64,000 nucleotides of DNA from Dugong dugon (GCA_030035585.1 CM057472.1:89215601-89279600); one strand, 5' to 3'. Counted from the first letter of the stretch, positions 46,772-59,262 are shown. Numbers and translations are program-made. The notes: generated by a model not told the origin, from the letters alone.

Positions 46772-47078
46772 AAGTGTTTTTCAACTTGTTGGGATGTTAC
46801 CCGTTAGTGCATTTATATCAATTTAGTGTGCTTGGTACGTTTCTTCATTTTTGTAAATAGCAGAGCACAGAATTAAAAAAAAAAAAATTAAAAAAAAAAT
46901 CACATCCTGATATAAGGAAAATATTGTTTTGTGAAATTTTTGTTTCAGTCATAAATATGTGTTGGTTGCAGGTGTCATATGTGTGCGTGCGTGTGTTCAC
47001 TGCTATACATGAGTGCTTGGTAGTGACAAAAAGCATTTCTTATGGAGGGTTATGGTCAAAAAAGTGTGAAAACCATGC
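46772..47078. mobile_element. hAT MITE, family undetermined
   Basis: The ends AAGTGTTTTTCAACTTGTTGG and GTCAAAAAAGTGTGAAAACCAT are imperfect inverted repeats. Interior GTTACCCGTTAGTGCATT and ATATCAATTTAGTG, then TTTTGTGAAATTTTTGTTTCAG, match a common Charlie-type MITE. A-runs (46873-46900) and a GTGT patch have expanded inside. Confidence 0.6.
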
Positions 47079-47824
47079 CTTAGAGAACAATAGTAGCAGG
47101 TCTGAGGAATTTAGTTCTTGACCTCAAGAGGAAGAGATGGGCATTTGTGATTGGTGATGTCTGCTGTGTGCTATACAGGCCTGGCATGACAAATCAGAAA
47201 GTGTGCTATTTTCCTGTAGCAAATATCAGATATGTGACCTGACAAGGCTTATAAAATCCACTGGCTGGCATTTATTATTTCAGATTCACTTGGGCATGGG
47301 CATGAATAACACAGTCAGGAAAAAAGTGGAACACATTCATAGTGACTCTCAAGTCCAAGACAGGAAGCTAAAGGACTTGGGAGATACAGATTTCATTTCT
47401 TCTTTTAGTTGGTCAGGACATTTAAATAGAAAGGGGGATATGGGGAGTGAAGAGCTAGTTAATATATGATATAGAACAAAAAGGATTTGGTTTTCTGAAC
47501 CAAAGATGTGAAACCAAAATGGGCTCCTGGAAGGGAAAGGAATTTTATTAGTAGGAAGAAAAAAATTGGTGGGGTTTCTATTGCCAAAGAGGATTTTGGC
47601 CTGAAGTGTGGATAAGTGGGAGAAAAGTTTAAAATCAGGTACTATATGAAAGACAATTCACAGCAAGGCAAATATTTGTCAGGATAAAATAACCCAAGGA
47701 ATGGTCAAGAACTATACAAATGGTTGTGAACATCTGGATATCATTATGGAGAGTACGGATGACACTCATTGTGAACTGTAATGTTTGAACATAGGGAGCT
47801 AAGTACAATGTCGTAAGTTTCATC
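47079..47824. other. Stretch without recognised feature
   Basis: No repeat or gene recognised. Confidence 0.35.
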
Positions 47825-48115
47825 AATGGGGTTCACTTACTCAACAGATACTCACTGAGTCTCTTCTCTTATTAAGATAAGAAAAAAAGGGCTCTACCCC
47901 AGGAAATTCAACTTCGGGAAAAGAGATAGGACATATAGCATATATCATTATACTACTTGAACATGATTGGTATTAAAAAGGATGCAGATAAATTGAAGTG
48001 GGCGTTTACAGGAAGGAGAAAAGACTTAGAAAGGCAATTAAGGAAAGTGTTGTGTGAGAGATGGCTTTTGAAATAAGTCTTATTAGGAGGAGTTAGACTC
48101 AAAACTCATGTCTGG
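47825..48115 (-). mobile_element. L2 LINE fragment
   Basis: TCACTTACTCAACAGATACTC start, then GATGGCTTTTGAAATAAGTC and TTAGGAGGAGTTAGAC, resemble the complement of the L2 3' region. Confidence 0.5.
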
Positions 48116-48529
48116 AATAGCATAAGGGAAGGGTATAACTTGTTATAGACACCCAATCCAATGAAGTGGTCAGGAATTAGCAATATCCTCCAATATATTT
48201 ATATACTTTCTTGTATATTTGTGTAGTATCAACCTGTATATAAGTATGTGAATCAAAATTAGAAAGTATAGTGAATGGCCATTACATGAATAAAGAAAAA
48301 TGAAAGTGACATTTCTGAGGAGGATGCTACATCCTGCCCTTTAAGTAGATAATATGGTAGATGCCTTCTCAATATTTATCGTAAACCTGGATCAGAGAGC
48401 AAGATCTAGTACTGAAGGAAGAACACAAATATTAATAAAAGGTCTCACCTTGTCAGTGATTGTGTCGTCTTTATTTTTACATTTCCTGTGTATTACCCAC
48501 CCACTTACTCCCTTCCCCTTACCTGAATA
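48116..48529. other. Stretch without recognised feature
   Basis: AT-rich; nothing recognised. Confidence 0.3.
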
Positions 48530-48590
48530 AAACCCAAACCTAAATCCACTGTTATCGAGTCAATTCTGACTTACGTTGACCCTATACCTT
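48530..48590 (-). mobile_element. AfroSINE 3' fragment
   Basis: Only the tail in complement (CCACTGTTATCGAGTCAATTC, TTGACCCTATA) remains. It directly abuts an L2 3' end in plus sense (48595-48645, CAAGTATTTGCTGAGTGAATG). Confidence 0.75.
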
Positions 48591-48649
48591 GAATAGTAAA
48601 CAGTAAACAAGTATTTGCTGAGTGAATGACTGAAAGAATAAAAGAAAGA

Positions 48650-49100
48650 AAGAATAGAGGTTGCCAAACACAGAGCACTTAATACGTTCTAGACTAGCTG
48701 GACTGGAGAGCATAGGACATGGTCAGGACACAGCATGAAGTTCACTTTGGCTGGAATACAGGGAGTATGTAGAAGAACACAATGTTCACCCCAGGGCTTG
48801 GTGAGAAGTTAACACTCTAAAGTTAGGCTGGCTGTGGATGGATGATTTGAATCTAGGCCTTACAGCTTGGCCTTTAAACATTTAGTAACGGGAAGCCACT
48901 GGGAATTCCTGAGAAAGAAACGACATGAACTAAAATAACTCTAGGAAAATTAATTTGGTGGTAGGTAATAGGCTGGATTTGGAGAGACTTCTGGGCTAGA
49001 GAAAGGATTTGGAAGTCATTATGGTAGTTGAAACCACATGAGGGTGGATGAGGCTCCTCAGGAGACTGACTGAAGTAAGTAAAGCAGAAGTTCAAAGACA
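48650..49100 (-). mobile_element. L2 LINE fragment
   Basis: GTTCACTTTGGCTGGAATAC, GGGAAGCCACTGGG, ACGACATGAACTAAAATAAC, GTCATTATGGTAGTTGAAAC match the complement of the L2 3' region in order. Confidence 0.65.
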
Positions 49101-49119
49101 GAGCCTTGGAGAATTTCTG

Positions 49120-50029
49120 TTCCTTTCACAAGAAAATTTCCTGAAAGCACTTGATGTCTCCACTTTCCTAACACCTAGTCAACTCTAGCAATTTAGCTTG
49201 AAATGGTCTCTTAAATATCAATAATGACCTACTTGCCAAATGCAATGGCTTTTCCTTTTCTCAATCTTCACCTTTATCTTTTTTCAGGTACTTTATACAT
49301 TCACCCTTTAACTTTTTTGAGGTATTTTATATAATCACCCTCTCATTCTTAAAACTCTTTCTTTGGAATTTTTACTCTATTAGTTCACCCACCTCTCAAT
49401 GTTTTCCTCTCTCTTTTGGCTTCTTCTTACTCTCTAATCTCTATATGTTGGTATTTCTTAAATTCTTATTTGTGATGCTTTTCTGTTCTTTTTGTAGCCA
49501 GTATTTTATAATTTTTCTTTCAACAACTCCCACTAAGTGAACTAAATCTCTATGGATAATCTAAATCTCTGTAGGCTTTAACACAACCTTTATAGGCCAA
49601 AGCTACTCTTCCAAACTTCAGTTTCACAGCTTTAGCAATTGTCCTAACTGACCTGAGAACACAGTTTCTATAAAGAATCATTTAACTGACAGCAAAACCA
49701 TTTTTTCTCTAAATGTCACCACCATTGTCATAGTCACACAGGCTAAATGTTCCTTTCTTCTCTCTCAGTCTCTTGAGCTGGCAATTCCTTTTGATTCTTT
49801 GTTCATATTTGCTCATATACAATCCTTTAATCTATTTGTACTGTTTCTACATCTGTTGCAAGTCTTTTTTTTTATATCTAGACACTGATTGACAAACTCA
49901 GGCAGAGAAGTAGGAGTGGGATGGTACAAGATTATATATGGGAATTCAGGAATAAAATATTACAACTTCCACATCTATCTATCTATCTATCATCTATCTA
50001 TCTACCTGGATGTCTGTGTCTGTCTGTCC

Positions 50030-50060
<31 letters not shown>

Positions 50061-50330
50061 TATCCTCTTCATACTGCTACCATAGTGATCTTACTAAAAC
50101 ATAAATCTGGTAATATTATACCCCGTATAAATCTACTATACCCCTTAAAACTTTTTACAATAATGTGCAAAATCACTGGATAACATGAAAGACTGTTCAT
50201 AATCTGGCTACTGTTTCCACTTCTACTTCAGCCACTTACCACATGCCCTTCCCTATGATCATATATATTCTTTGTGATTCTCTTGTCTCCTCCGATCCCT
50301 AATTTTGGTCTGCCTAACATTCTCCTTGGA
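49120..50330 (+). mobile_element. L2 LINE fragment with a microsatellite inside
   Basis: AATAATGACCTACTTGCCAAATG, the CTCTCAATGTTTTCC block, ACAGGCTAAATGTTCC, then after the tetranucleotide repeat GTGATCTTACTAAAACATAAA and CTACTTCAGCCACTTACC. This is the L2 coding order, very decayed. Confidence 0.6.
49972..50064. repeat. Compound (ATCT)n-(CTGT)n-(CAAT)n microsatellite
   Basis: ATCT units (49972-50008), a short GTCT patch, then about eight CAAT units (50033-50060). Confidence 0.97.
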
Positions 50331-50735
50331 GGCTCCAGAGACGAGTACATGACCCTGGCCTGATTATCTAAAGAACAACTTCCTCCTGGCCACAGAGTGC
50401 TGTGTACAGTGTCTTCACAGACAGCTGACTGAACCTGAGTTAATGAAGAATCTCCAGGGAACTTTTGTTATAACTGTCAGGAAAGAAGCACCTTACCATC
50501 TGAGTTGTTTGGCCGGTAGAAAGATAGACTGTTGGTGGTTATTTTTGCCACCACTTGGGTGGAGTCTGCCTGAGAAACCCAGAAGAAAACAGAAAAGAGA
50601 TGAAGACAAATTCCTGACAAAAGACAGATTGTGGTCTTTTGAGTTTCATGAGGTAAGGAAAGTCCACTTTTTGTTTAAGCCAGTTTGAGTTTGTCTTATT
50701 TCTGTTGCAACTGAAAGAGTTCTACTGATAAGACC
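50331..50735 (+). repeat. Possible old LTR-like repeat, family undetermined
   Basis: The end (TTTAAGCCAGTTTGAGTTTG, TTGCAACTGAAAGAGTTC) resembles the terminal part of an old mammalian dispersed repeat that I cannot name. An 81-codon plus-strand frame at 50443-50688 lies within it and is probably chance. Confidence 0.35.
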
Positions 50736-52773
50736 TACTCTAGGAAGGCTTTGCTGACCTCCAAGCTTGATTTACTTCTCTTTTTTGGGTTCCATATAGC
50801 TGTTTCTCCACTCCAAATATCCAGCATCTGGTCACAGAGCTAGATAAAAACTGGTCCCTATCAAAAATGCAAGGAGAAATCTTTGACAAAACCCAGTTAG
50901 TTTTCCATAATAAAGCTCTCCATTGAGACTGAATGAGTGAGGAAAGTAGATCAACATGAATGTGAAGGAGCCATGGCATTTCTTGATAAGTTCAAATTTA
51001 TGAAAGAAAATTCATTCAGCCCACAGATCTTCTGCTTTCAACATTCTTCTTCCTACAGTTTGAGTTACAGGCTGCATCTACTCAACTTTATTGAAAATAA
51101 GTCTATGCCACTATGATGGAATATTAAAGTCCTGGGTGAAACAAATAGGCTTCAAAAGACGGGACTCTTTGACTTTCCTCCCGCTAAAAAAGTTCTTACT
51201 CTACTGAACCATTTAATTATTCAGAAACTAAAAGTAGCAAGTCTTAAATTGTCTGTGAAGAATATTAAATTTAGCTATATTCTACCTGAATTTAACGGGA
51301 AATTTTTGAATAAGCATTCTTAAAAGAAAACCAAATCCAAATTTAACTTTTTCTGACCAAGAGAGAAACCAGAATTAATATTTATAGTACATTACTAAAT
51401 TTTCCACAGTTCCTCTCATCTGGTCATCACCTAAATCCAGGTGGTTCCCATTTCTTTTTACTGGCACTTGGTCCACCAATGCTCACTCATACAGATCCTT
51501 CCTGTTCTGAGCTGTCCTGGCCTAACCCTAATATAATGTAAATAGAAATTAACCAGATATACTAATAGAGTATTCAGCCAGGTCTGACTTAGAAAACTAT
51601 TTGTTTTCTAAGAATAAATTGAACTATTAAAAAAGGGGGGTGGGCAGGAGTGGCATCTGTTTTCTCAATAGGCAGAAATCTATTTGGCCTTATATTGGGT
51701 GGTTGTTGAAAATGGAGATTAAGATTCTTTCAGGGAAATGATATAAAGAAGTAGCTCCACTTAGTGTGTGACTTATATATGTAATTCCCGTTAATATCAG
51801 AAAACAAACATTTAAAAAGCTTTAAGGAAGGAAGGGAGGGGAAAAGGGAAATTCGTATCTCCGTTCAGTAAGGCAGCCAAAGGTCGGTTTTAAGCAAGAA
51901 CAAGAAGTCTTTTGTAACCAAAAAGAGTAGCAGGTGACATACATGATGTTAAGCTGGACAATGAAATGTACCTTTAAAGTCTTTTTTGGAGACAAGGCCT
52001 CTGAGTAACCCAAATTTAACTTGAAAGTCCCATTGAACAACCTGTATCTGGTTACTGTTTATACTTTCAAGTTTTTGAAAGCCACCACCAAAGCAGAGTA
52101 CTTTAGATTGATAATTTAGATCATCCAAGAACATGAAGAAAAAATTAAAAGTTAATTGGTTTTTAATTCACCTTGTACAAGTTTAAAAAAGGTAATTTGT
52201 CACTTTTGATCTGATATTGCTTACGGGCATGGCAACTCTAGAAGAATAATGGCAGAGGATACAGAAGATGGTGGAGTCAGGAAATTCGTTTTGAGTCTTC
52301 TTAGGTTTTGCATCAACGTTCTTTTGTTGTTGTTTTCAAGCTTTACTGCCCTATTCATATTTACGTTTGTCAGCAAATTTCCCTCGGCTACACTCAAAAG
52401 ACAGCTGTTCATCCACACTCCTCAAGGAATAAAGCATATATCAAAGTCAATTCTTGGCCCAGCAACATAATCTGATTTCTAGAAGAGTTGCTAGCTTCCT
52501 CCTTTTGAGAGACTCGCAGCATGCCACTTGGGTTCAGGCATTTTACATATTTATTTATTTTTAAATTAACTATTATACTATATTCCAGTCACCACACTAC
52601 AAAAGTAGGTAATTTGTATTGAGATTTGAAAGCTAAAAGCAACTAGCAATGCAATTATTTAAGCATATCTGTAGATATACAGTGTGTATAATGTCTTAAA
52701 ACAAGAAGATGCAAATTCCTGCTTAAAAGCTAACAGTGAATATAATAAATGTGGTACCCTTGTGAGTAGAACT
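50736..52773. other. Stretch without recognised feature
   Basis: About 2 kb with no named repeat. A 73-codon plus-strand frame (52249-52470) starts at an ATG and carries a hydrophobic run (about residues 14-42, VLSLLRFCINVLLLLFSSF), so it looks like a signal-anchor, but it has no other support. Confidence 0.35.
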
Positions 52774-52939
52774 GAGCTCTGGTGGTTCAGTGGTTAAGAG
52801 CTCGGCTGCTAACCAAAGGATAGCAGTTCGAATCCACCAGTTGCTCCTTGGAAACTATATGGGACAGTTCTATTCTGTCTTACTGGGTTGCTAAGAGTCA
52901 GAATTGACTCGATGGCAATGGGTTTGGTTTTTGACTTGG
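52774..52939 (+). mobile_element. AfroSINE, short form, 11-bp target duplication
   Basis: Plus: GAGCTCTGGTGGTTCAGTGG head, AGCAGTTCGAATCCACC B-box, tail GACTCGATGGCAATGGG. TGTGAGTAGAA (52761-52771) and TGTGAGCAGAA (52940-52950) flank it with one mismatch. Confidence 0.93.
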
Positions 52940-52950
52940 TGTGAGCAGAA

Positions 52951-53344
52951 GAGGTGAGGTTGTTCAAGAATTTGCAAAACGAACAGGCAACTAACAGAAC
53001 CTGGCTCTCGAGGTATACGAAGAGTTTATTTTGATATGGGTGGATCATGGGCAAAATCATATGATCTATAAAGGTTTTCTACTCATCTTTTTTTTTTTTA
53101 AATCTAGATGAGGATTCCACTCCCATAGTAGAACTTAAAGTAAAGTCACAAATTAGACTGCTGACAGGGGAAAAATACCACCAGACTACACAAGACTTCT
53201 GTTTCAATGTTAATCGGCCCACAAGACAGAAGCTACAAACATAGCCTGTGAATAACTGAGAAAATAAATTTAGAAGCATATTTAGGAAAAGAATAGAAAG
53301 AGTATTGTAATAAGTATAAATGATTTCAAATGACAAAGTTATTG
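52951..53344. other. Stretch without recognised feature
   Basis: T-run at 53089-53099. Nothing else recognised. Confidence 0.3.
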
Positions 53345-54772
53345 AAGAACTTAGTTCCCTGGAAGTGCTCACTCATCTATGCCAAGAAATTTGGAAGACA
53401 GCTACTTGGCTAGCCGACTGGAAGAGATTCATATCTGTGCTCACTACAAAGAAAGATGAGCCAACAGAATGTAGAAATTATCAAACAGTATCATTAATAT
53501 CTCACACAAGTAAACTTTTCCTGAAGATAATTCAAAAGTGGTTGCAGCAGTATATCGATAGGGACCCGCCGGAAGTTCAAGCTGGATTCAGAAGAGGATG
53601 TGGAATGAGGGAATCATTGCAGATGTCAGATGGATCTTGGCTGAAAGCAGAAAATACCAGAAAGATGTTTACCTGTGTTTTACTGGCTATGCAAAGGCAT
53701 TCAACTGTGTGGATCATAAGAAATTATGGATAACATTATGAAGAATGGGAATCCCAGATAACAATTGTGTTCATGAGGAACCTGTACATAGAGCAAGAGG
53801 CAGGTTGTTCAGACAGAACAAGAGGTTACTGTGTGGTTTAACATCAGGAAAGGTGTGCATCAGGGTTGTATCGTTTCACCATACTTATTCAGTCGGTAAA
53901 CTGAGCGAATGATTTAAGAAGCTGGACTATATGAAGAAGACTGCAGCACCAGGATCGGAGGAAGACCTATTAACAACCTGCAATATGTAGATGATACAAC
54001 CTTGCTTGTTGAAAGCGAAGAGGACATGAGGCACTTACTGATGAAGATCAAAGACTACAGCCTTCAATATGGATTACACGTTAATGTAAAGAAAATAAAA
54101 ATCTTCACAACTGGACCAATAAGCAATATCATGATAAATGGAGAAAAGACTGAAGTTGCCAAGGATTTAATTTATTTGGATCCACAAAATCAACGCCCAT
54201 GGAAGAAGCAGCCAAGAAATCAAATGATATACTATCTTAGGCAACTCTGTTGCAAAAGACCTCTTTGAAGTGTTAAAAAGCAAAGATGCCACCTTGAGGA
54301 CAAAGGTGCGTCTGACTCAAGCCATGGTATTTTCAACCGTCTTGTGTGCATGTAAAAGCTGGACAATGAATAAGGAAGACTGAAGAATTGATGCCTTTGA
54401 ATCATGGTGTTGTGAAGAATACTGAGTATACCGTTGATTGCCAGAAGAATGAGCAAATCTGTCTTGGAAGAAGTACAGCTAGAATACTCCTTAGAAGGGA
54501 GGATGTTGTGACTTCATCTCATGTACTTTGGACATGTTATTAGGAGGGACCAGTCCCTGGAGAAGGATATACCATGCTTGGTAAAATACAGGGTCAGCAA
54601 AAAAGAGGAAGACCCTCAGTGAGATTGATAGACATAGTGGCTGCAACAATGGGCGCAAAAACAGCAACAACTGTAAGGATGGCAGACGACAGGGCAGTGT
54701 TTTGTTCTTTGGTACACTGGGTCACTATAAGTCAGAACTGACTCGAAGGCACCCAACAACAACAACAATCCT
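53345..54772 (+). mobile_element. RTE-clade LINE, 5'-truncated
   Basis: The plus strand carries the RT region (LCQEIWKTATWLADWKRF, TKKDEPTECRNYQTVSLI, SHTSKLFLKIIQKWLQ, QAGFRRGCG), then QYVDDTTLL-type text at about 53985 (the YADD box reads YVDD). The C-terminal part and the 3' end follow: GATGGCAGACGACAGGGCAG, CTATAAGTCAGAACTGACTCG, CAACAACAACAACAATC. The frame breaks about five times. Same family as 17716-19541. No clear target duplication at the left. Confidence 0.9.
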
Positions 54773-55049
54773 GAGGGAGTTCTGTGCTATTTTCTAAATT
54801 AGACACACTGTGAATTATAGAGAATGTAAAATTAGTTCTTCGATCAAATCTTATGACTGCAGCAGTAAATGTGGACGAATCTACAGCTAACATAAATTTA
54901 GCCTACATCAAATTCAGGCATAGACAGATACATGGTGAAATGCAATTTTAAAACATTAACAGATCATTGTCCTGTTAACTAGAGTGCTTCAACAACCACA
55001 TTTAGTGGATATCCAATTTTCAGGTACTATGTTAAATACAGTTAATCTT

Positions 55050-55215
55050 CATCAGAACCTTATGATGTATATAGTATTATTACTATCCCTGTTTTATGTA
55101 TGAGAAGAAAACTAGGGGCCAGAAATGTTACGTAACATTCCCAAAGTCACATATGAAGTAGTAAAGCTGGGTCTGTCAGCCTTCAGATCCTTTTCTTAGT
55201 CCCTAGCACATCTTC
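55050..55215 (-). mobile_element. MIR SINE
   Basis: In complement: TTATTACTATCCCTGTTTTATG, ATGAGAAGAAAACTAGGGGCC, CCCAAAGTCACATATGAAGTAG, TGGGTCTGTCAGCC, the order of a MIR. Confidence 0.8.
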
Positions 55216-55245
55216 CTTTAACATATACCCTTGTCACATATACCA

Positions 55246-55443
55246 GCCGCCATCAAGTTGATTCTGACTCATGGTGAGTCCATGTGTTACAGAGTAGAAC
55301 TGAGCTCCATATGGTTTTCTTGGCTGTAATCTTTACGGAAGCAGATTGCCAGGACTTTATTCCACAGCACAGCTGAGTGGGTTAAAACCACCAGTCTTTA
55401 GGTAAGTAGTCAAGCACAAACCATTCGTGCCACCCAAGGACCT
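55246..55443 (-). mobile_element. AfroSINE-related SINE, CCTAGGGACTCC-head variant
   Basis: Complement: CCGCCATCAAGTTGATTC, TTACGGAAGCAGATTGCCAGG, CGTGCCACCCAAGGACC. Same variant as 14884, 27055 and 63077. Confidence 0.85.
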
Positions 55444-57732
55444 TTGTAACAGATAGAAAGATTGTTTATCTAAATTATCAATTTTAGCCCAGGGCAGGGG
55501 GGTGGTTCTACCAAATATCTTTAGCTTAGTTATTTCTTGGCTTGAGAAAAAAAAATTCTAGATTCTTATCCACTAACTCACTCATAATGTCTTTCTATAG
55601 AAACTTTAACACGGGTACCAGAGGAACCCACGAAAATCAGGACAGTACTAACTAAAGATCAGTCAAAGTTCAATGAAGGCTTGATTGATAAATAAAAGTT
55701 CATTTGCCTGAACTTGGGCTTGGCCACCCAATGAAACAGAACTATGAGGTTAAGAAATGGAACCAGTAAGTATTATAAAAAGAGTATTAAATGAAAAGTG
55801 CTCCTGAGCCAGAAAAAGCAATAGCATCAGTCTTTCCTACTCTGCTGCTCCATTTTCAACAGTGCTATAGCGTTACTTCCATCTGTTTAAAAATAAAGAT
55901 TCTACTGGTTTGCTGTGTTATTAATGTCATTGCTAGGACCACCTCTAGATCTTAGAGCCAACAGCAGTATACTTCAAACATACTTCAAAGCTCAGGGAGG
56001 CCCTGGGAAACCAAAGAGGAAGCAGTAAGTTGTTCTGCCTAATGGTTCAAGGTCATGAATCTATTTAATTGGAGATATGTTTCCGCTTATGACAGAGGCT
56101 AAACTAAAGTTTAACGAGATTAACAACAACAATAGTGCAAATGGTTTTCAAAGGGGATGTTAAAAAAATTGAGAGACCAAATTGTTTGCAAGACTTTAGA
56201 AGTGCTTGTTGCCTAGATACAATATAAATAAACTGTGACTATAAGCCAACATTGTCCTTTAACTTTGGTGACCCAGTTATTTTCTGCTTTGAATTTTTTG
56301 TTGATACCGTGTATTTTTATTAATGGAAGCATGCTGAATCACTGAATGTGTCTGCATTTTTGGTAGGTAGTATGGATTTTTTTTCTTGCCCCCTCGCACA
56401 GGCCTACCCTAAGTGTTTAGTGGTGCATATGAAGTACCACTAATTATACTCCAGAGTCCCCAGTAGGGTCTATTGGTTCATATGTGTAACAAATAACAAT
56501 TTTCAAAATTTCTATTTTTCCTACTAAATATTCAGACATCTCCTGCAATACCTTGTAAAAACAGTAATTTGCAGCACGTGCCCATTTCTTTGGTATTAAA
56601 CAGTCATAAAGGCCCCTGCCTAGTGGCGGCACCCACTGTCAGTGGTACAGCAGCTTCCCAATAAACCCTAGAAGCTGAAAAAGTTCATGGCTGCTATATG
56701 TACTGTCGGGCACGAAAGTGTTAAAATGATACTGTGAAATTATAATTCTTATCTTTTCATTAAAGCAGGTTATTGCTGGGTGGTTTGGCTTCAAATAACT
56801 GCATGCATTAAGCAAAATAAGTGCTTTTTCTCTGGAATGTTTTATGCTTTATAATTCAAACTTTTCAGTAATGTTGCCTCTCAACTCCAATTAATGAGAT
56901 TTTTAAAAATGATCAGAATAACCAACAAAATATGAATGCAAAGTAGTGTTGGGAGGGTGGATGAAATTGCTTAATGAACCAAAGAACATCAATTGCTTAA
57001 TTATACAGAATACTTTGGGCTGAAACAATAGCACTCAGTTTCTATCAAATCTTCCATTCACAGAGATGGAAGCGTTTGGCTGCTTACACAAACACTCTCC
57101 CCAGATTCAGTAACACTACAAGATTTTAGATACGAGCAACTGTGATGAACACATGAGAAACACAGCAGAGACATTCCAAATGACAGAAGGCATTATCAGA
57201 GGATATTTGCTGAAACTTTTAGTAGCTAACTGATGAAAAATGGAAGTGTATATCATGTGAGGGCACTAAAATATTTAGGAAAGTTAGTCTAAATAGTTCA
57301 TGCCATAAAAGCTGCTTGACTATACGTTTCATAGTAGTAAATGTGATTGTTTCTGTGTCAAAATATTAAGCATACTTCTAAACATTAACTTTTAAAGTCT
57401 AAAATTAAATTTATATTGAACATAGTCTCTGGATATGAGCATTTTACTGCCTATTTAATTAATGGAGAGTTATCAGAATTTTTAAAAAATCAACTATCTT
57501 TGCAGAATTATTACTCATTATCACCTTAACCTTGTAAAGAATCAAGATGGACATAAAGACCAGTCTCTGTCTTGTCTACTCAAAAATATAAAGACATGCT
57601 TCTAACCTTTAGTTTGACAGTTTAGAGTTAAATGGAGACTTTGCAACAATGCAAAACAAAAGAGTAATTAAAATAAAAGGGTAAGGTATGTAATTATATC
57701 CTGTAACTTAAGAGTATACCTATTATGTCTCT
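55444..57732. other. Longest repeat-free stretch; possible conserved noncoding DNA
   Basis: Nothing here matches a repeat I know, over 2.3 kb. 56740-57000 is AT-rich with homeodomain-like TTAAT/ATTAA words, ATGCAT and a low-complexity-free texture that often marks conserved noncoding elements. That is an impression, not proof. No open frame over 62 codons. Confidence 0.3.
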
Positions 57733-57892
57733 AAAAACCAAACCTGTTGCCGTTGGGTTGATTCCAACTCATAGAGACCCTATAGGACAGAGTAGAACTG
57801 CCCCATAGGGTTTCCTAGGAGCGCTGGTGCATTCAAACTGCTGATCTTTTGGTTAGCAGCTGAGCTCTTAACCACTACACTATCAGGGCTCC
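57733..57892 (-). mobile_element. AfroSINE, short form
   Basis: Complement: CCAAACCTGTTGCCGTTGGG to ACACTATCAGGGCTCC, no internal block. Confidence 0.92.
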
Positions 57893-58043
57893 ATTGTTTC
57901 TCCACATATATTAATTATATGACAGGTGATGGGATAAGGTATCTTTAAAAACTAAGAGAGGAAAAGAAACCAAAATGTTAGACATGTCCTTTGAGCTAAA
58001 ATTAATCTTAGACAGGTCTTGGCGACCACACTGATATTTATAC

Positions 58044-58465
58044 CAGCACTGTCCAACAGAACTTTCTGTGATGATGGAAATGTTCTATATCAGAGGTGTT
58101 CGGTTTGGAAGCCACCAACTACATGTGGCCATTGGGCAGTTGAAATATGGCCAGTGTTACTGAGATACTAAATTTTAAATTTTATTTAATTTCATAAGGA
58201 GCACTGGTGGTGCAGTTGTTAAGTGCTTGGCTGCTAACCGAAAAATCGGTGGTTGGAATCCACCAGCCGATCCACAAGAGGAAGATGTGGCAGTCTGCTT
58301 CTGTAAAGATGACAGCCTTGGAAACCCTATGGGGCAGTTCTGCTCTGTCCTATAGGGTCGCTATATGCTTGCTATGAATCCAAATCAACTAGACCGGCAC
58401 ACAAGAGCACCAACAATTTAATTTCATATAGCTACATGTAATGGCTTCTGTATTGGACAGCACAG
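58044..58465. mobile_element. MER5A (hAT-Charlie MITE), split by a SINE
   Basis: CAGCACTGTCCAACAGAACT, CTGTGATGATGGAAATGTTC, ACATGTGGCCATTGGGCAG and TTTTAAATTTTATTTAATTT, then after the SINE CTACATGTAATGGCTTCTG and ATTGGACAGCACAG. Both halves match MER5A in order and the ends are complementary (CTGTCCAA/TTGGACAG). Confidence 0.88.
58197..58425 (+). mobile_element. AfroSINE, long form, perfect 13-bp target duplication
   Basis: Plus: GGAGCACTGGTGGTGCAG head, the GAAGATGTGGCAGTCTGCTTC block, GGGTCGCTATATGC tail with a small local duplication (GCTAT). ATTTAATTTCATA is repeated exactly at 58184-58196 and 58426-58438, in MER5A. Confidence 0.95.
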
Positions 58466-58937
58466 TTCTCTACTTCTCTCTTTACCATTTTGACACCAAT
58501 ACTCTTAAGTGTCTGAAATACAAAACATGAGAATTCTGTCAAAATGCTAGATTGTGTCATACTACTAAACCTCTCCAATGAATGAGTGACTAAGGATTAT
58601 TTTAATCATGCTGTATCCCCAGATGGCTCTGTTCCATGCCATCTTCACCACGGGCCCCAGGCTGGGGATGGGGTGGGTTGGGGGGACTGTGGGCTACAAT
58701 CTGACTTTTAAAGTTTTTGTTTGAAAGTAATTCATGTCACTTTCACACACAATTATTATTCAAAACTAGCAGAGGCACTCTTGAGTTCAGTAGGATGGAG
58801 TCTGATGTTATATACACAAGCCCATGTCCATGGGGTCAGGCTGTAGGATCCTCTTCCAAAGAGGAGTCCAAAAATTTTCAACAATAATACACTCTACCAC
58901 AAGAATAACATTTTGCTTTCGGTCGGTGAAACATATA
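58466..58937. other. Stretch without recognised feature
   Basis: GC-richer G-tract region at 58650-58690 (GGGGTGGGTTGGGGGG), otherwise nothing recognised. Confidence 0.3.
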
Positions 58938-59130
58938 TAGGCTGTAGAATTCGGCTACTAACCAAACGGTCTGTGGTTTGAACCCACCAGCTGTTCCATG
59001 GAAGAAAGATGTGGCAGTCTGCATTCATAAGGATTACAGCTTAAGAAACCCTATGGGGCAGTTCTACTCTGTCCTATATTGTTGCTATGAGTCAGAATCG
59101 ACTTGATGGCAAAGGGTTTGGTTTTTGGTT
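58938..59130 (+). mobile_element. AfroSINE, long form
   Basis: Plus: decayed head, TTCGGCTACTAACC, GTGGTTTGAACCCACCAGC, AAGATGTGGCAGTCTGC block, tail AATCGACTTGATGGCAAAGG. Confidence 0.9.
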
Positions 59131-59218
59131 TAGCACACTTTACTTAAAACCAACTGTAGCCAGACAGGGTATAAAATGCCCCTAGATCTGATAAACAGTT
59201 CTCTCCCGGACACCTTCC

Positions 59219-59262
59219 AATAATGATAATAATAACAACAACAATAAGAAGAACAGCAACAA
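59219..59262. repeat. AAT/AAC-rich simple repeat
   Basis: Imperfect AAT, AAC and AGC triplets. It precedes a MIR. Confidence 0.8.

Noticed and set aside
50443-50688. 81-codon plus-strand frame as a gene or exon
   Set aside because: It overlaps a likely old dispersed repeat and no flanking splice signal fits.
52249-52470. 73-codon frame with a hydrophobic segment as a small membrane protein
   Set aside because: No recognised homology, no splice or promoter support, and hydrophobic runs are common in T-rich DNA.
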